Positions 29,180 through 29,649 of a DNA stretch of 29,649 nucleotides are shown here, in pieces (positions within the stretch are counted from its first letter, which is position 1; every line of letters begins with the position of its first letter). The translations under genes were made by a program, and so were the position numbers. The notes beneath the pieces are model-generated. The model was not told the origin of the DNA. It worked only from the letters and a program-made list of their open reading frames with translations, and did not search any database. The DNA lies in assembly GCA_031283385.1 (NCBI GenBank), contig JAITBW010000115.1, forward strand, positions 1 to 29,649, in the 5' to 3' direction. This stretch comes from Nitrososphaerota archaeon. Its GTDB lineage: Archaea; Thermoproteota; Bathyarchaeia; Bathyarchaeales; Bathycorpusculaceae.

Positions 29180-29649
29180 TTACTTCTTTCTGAAAATCAG
29201 TGAGCAGAGAATGACTACAACAATTATGGCAATTGCTGCGCAAATGACCGCGTAAAGCACTGTATTGCTTGCACCATTGTCTGCACCTTCAGACACCACT
29301 AGATATGTAGTTGCATACGAACTGCCATACGATTCATCACCCATGAAAGTCGCCGTAACAGTATACTGCCCCGCAACCTCTGGCACCCAATCAGAAAAGC
29401 CAAAAGTACCACTATAACCATCAGAAGTAGTCGTACCTATATTGTAATAATTACCATTAGGACCAAGCACATCCAAAGACACCGGAACACCGACTAACGA
29501 CACATTACCATAGATACCACCAACCTGCGCCTGCATATGTATCTGCTCCATCAAAGCAGCCATAGACCCCCTAGAAACACAAGGAGCACCAACTTGAGCA
29601 GGAGACAAATCAAGAACTGTACCAGTCAAAAGCGCCTTCTGACCCAATG
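29180..29649 (-). CDS. C-terminal end of a cell-surface protein with Ig-like domain (cut by window end)
   Basis: The last 155 or so residues of a larger protein whose N-terminus is beyond the window. It contains an Ig/bacterial-type beta-sandwich repeat (VPVSLDVLGPNGNYYNIGTT ... WVPEVAGQYTVTATFMGDES), a linker, one C-terminal membrane helix (LYAVICAAIAIIVVVILCSL) and a basic stop-transfer end IFRKK. This ending is common in archaeal surface proteins that carry PQQ-type beta-propeller repeats; whether the missing part has those repeats cannot be seen. The ATG at 29647 is internal and should not be taken as the start. Confidence 0.75.
   Translation of the reverse strand, partial: LGQKALLTGTVLDLSPAQVGAPCVSRGSMAALMEQIHMQAQVGGIYGNVSLVGVPVSLDVLGPNGNYYNIGTTTSDGYSGTFGFSDWVPEVAGQYTVTATFMGDESYGSSYATTYLVVSEGADNGASNTVLYAVICAAIAIIVVVILCSLIFRKK

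Noticed and set aside
1..29649. CRISPR arrays, insertion sequences, tRNA or rRNA genes
   Set aside because: I looked through the intergenic regions on both strands and saw no regular repeat-spacer pattern, transposase, terminal repeats or TpsiC-arm-like sequence; a dedicated tRNA search was not possible.

Overview
The window looks like low-GC archaeal chromosome. The archaeal markers are a DnaG of the archaeal type, a stand-alone asparagine synthetase related to class II aminoacyl-tRNA synthetases, an archaeosine-type tRNA-guanine transglycosylase, a geranylgeranyl reductase, GTP-type PEP carboxykinase, a presenilin-like protease, and TATA boxes placed about 25-30 nt before short or absent leaders. 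The mix (membrane pyrophosphatase, GTP-PEPCK, and the C-terminal end of an Ig-like surface protein ending in a membrane anchor) reminds me most of Bathyarchaeia, possibly a host-associated low-GC member. That placement is inference. Superoxide reductase and rubrerythrin point to an anaerobe.

Layout: (1) 1-302, start of a membrane pyrophosphatase, transcribed out of the window; (2) 618-2997, overlapping proB-proA; (3) 3101-4061, rubrerythrin and superoxide reductase; (4) 4319-5584, dnaG, with no ATG/GTG/TTG start and a Gln/Pro-rich linker; (5) 5773-10623, a selenophosphate synthetase (selD), a membrane-tethered winged-helix protein, two divergent membrane-anchored surface proteins, then rnhB-dsrE-tusA; (6) 10624-11365, mostly non-coding with two tiny overlapping ORFs; (7) 11366-17004, a glycan locus: processive GT2, a flippase/LPG-synthase-like membrane protein, a GlmU-like bifunctional enzyme and GlmM; (8) 17242-20807, metallo-beta-lactamase hydrolase, PEPCK, asparagine synthetase; (9) 20937-21872, an Lrp/AsnC regulator divergent from the asparagine synthetase gene, and an HxlR regulator; (10) 21977-23338, geranylgeranyl reductase with a clear terminator; (11) 23441-25179, an NfeD-like / stomatin / small membrane protein operon; (12) 25593-28968, tgtA, a PHP phosphoesterase and a presenilin-like protease; (13) 29180-end, the C-terminus of a cell-surface protein.

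Gene groups that work together: ProB and ProA make glutamate semialdehyde for proline. GlmM and the GlmU-like enzyme would supply UDP-GlcNAc to the neighbouring glycosyltransferase. DsrE- and TusA-like carriers lying near selD resemble a split form of YedF, a fusion protein known from selenium-using bacteria. The Lrp/AsnC protein is well placed to control asparagine synthesis.

The strongest signals not explained by the gene list are: abrupt flips of base composition between G/T-rich and A/C-rich patches inside single genes and independent of gene direction; the missing standard start codon of dnaG; two interleaved perfect 8-bp inverted repeats at the tgtA promoter; and selenium genes without visible users. 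I found no CRISPR array, insertion sequence, rRNA or tRNA.
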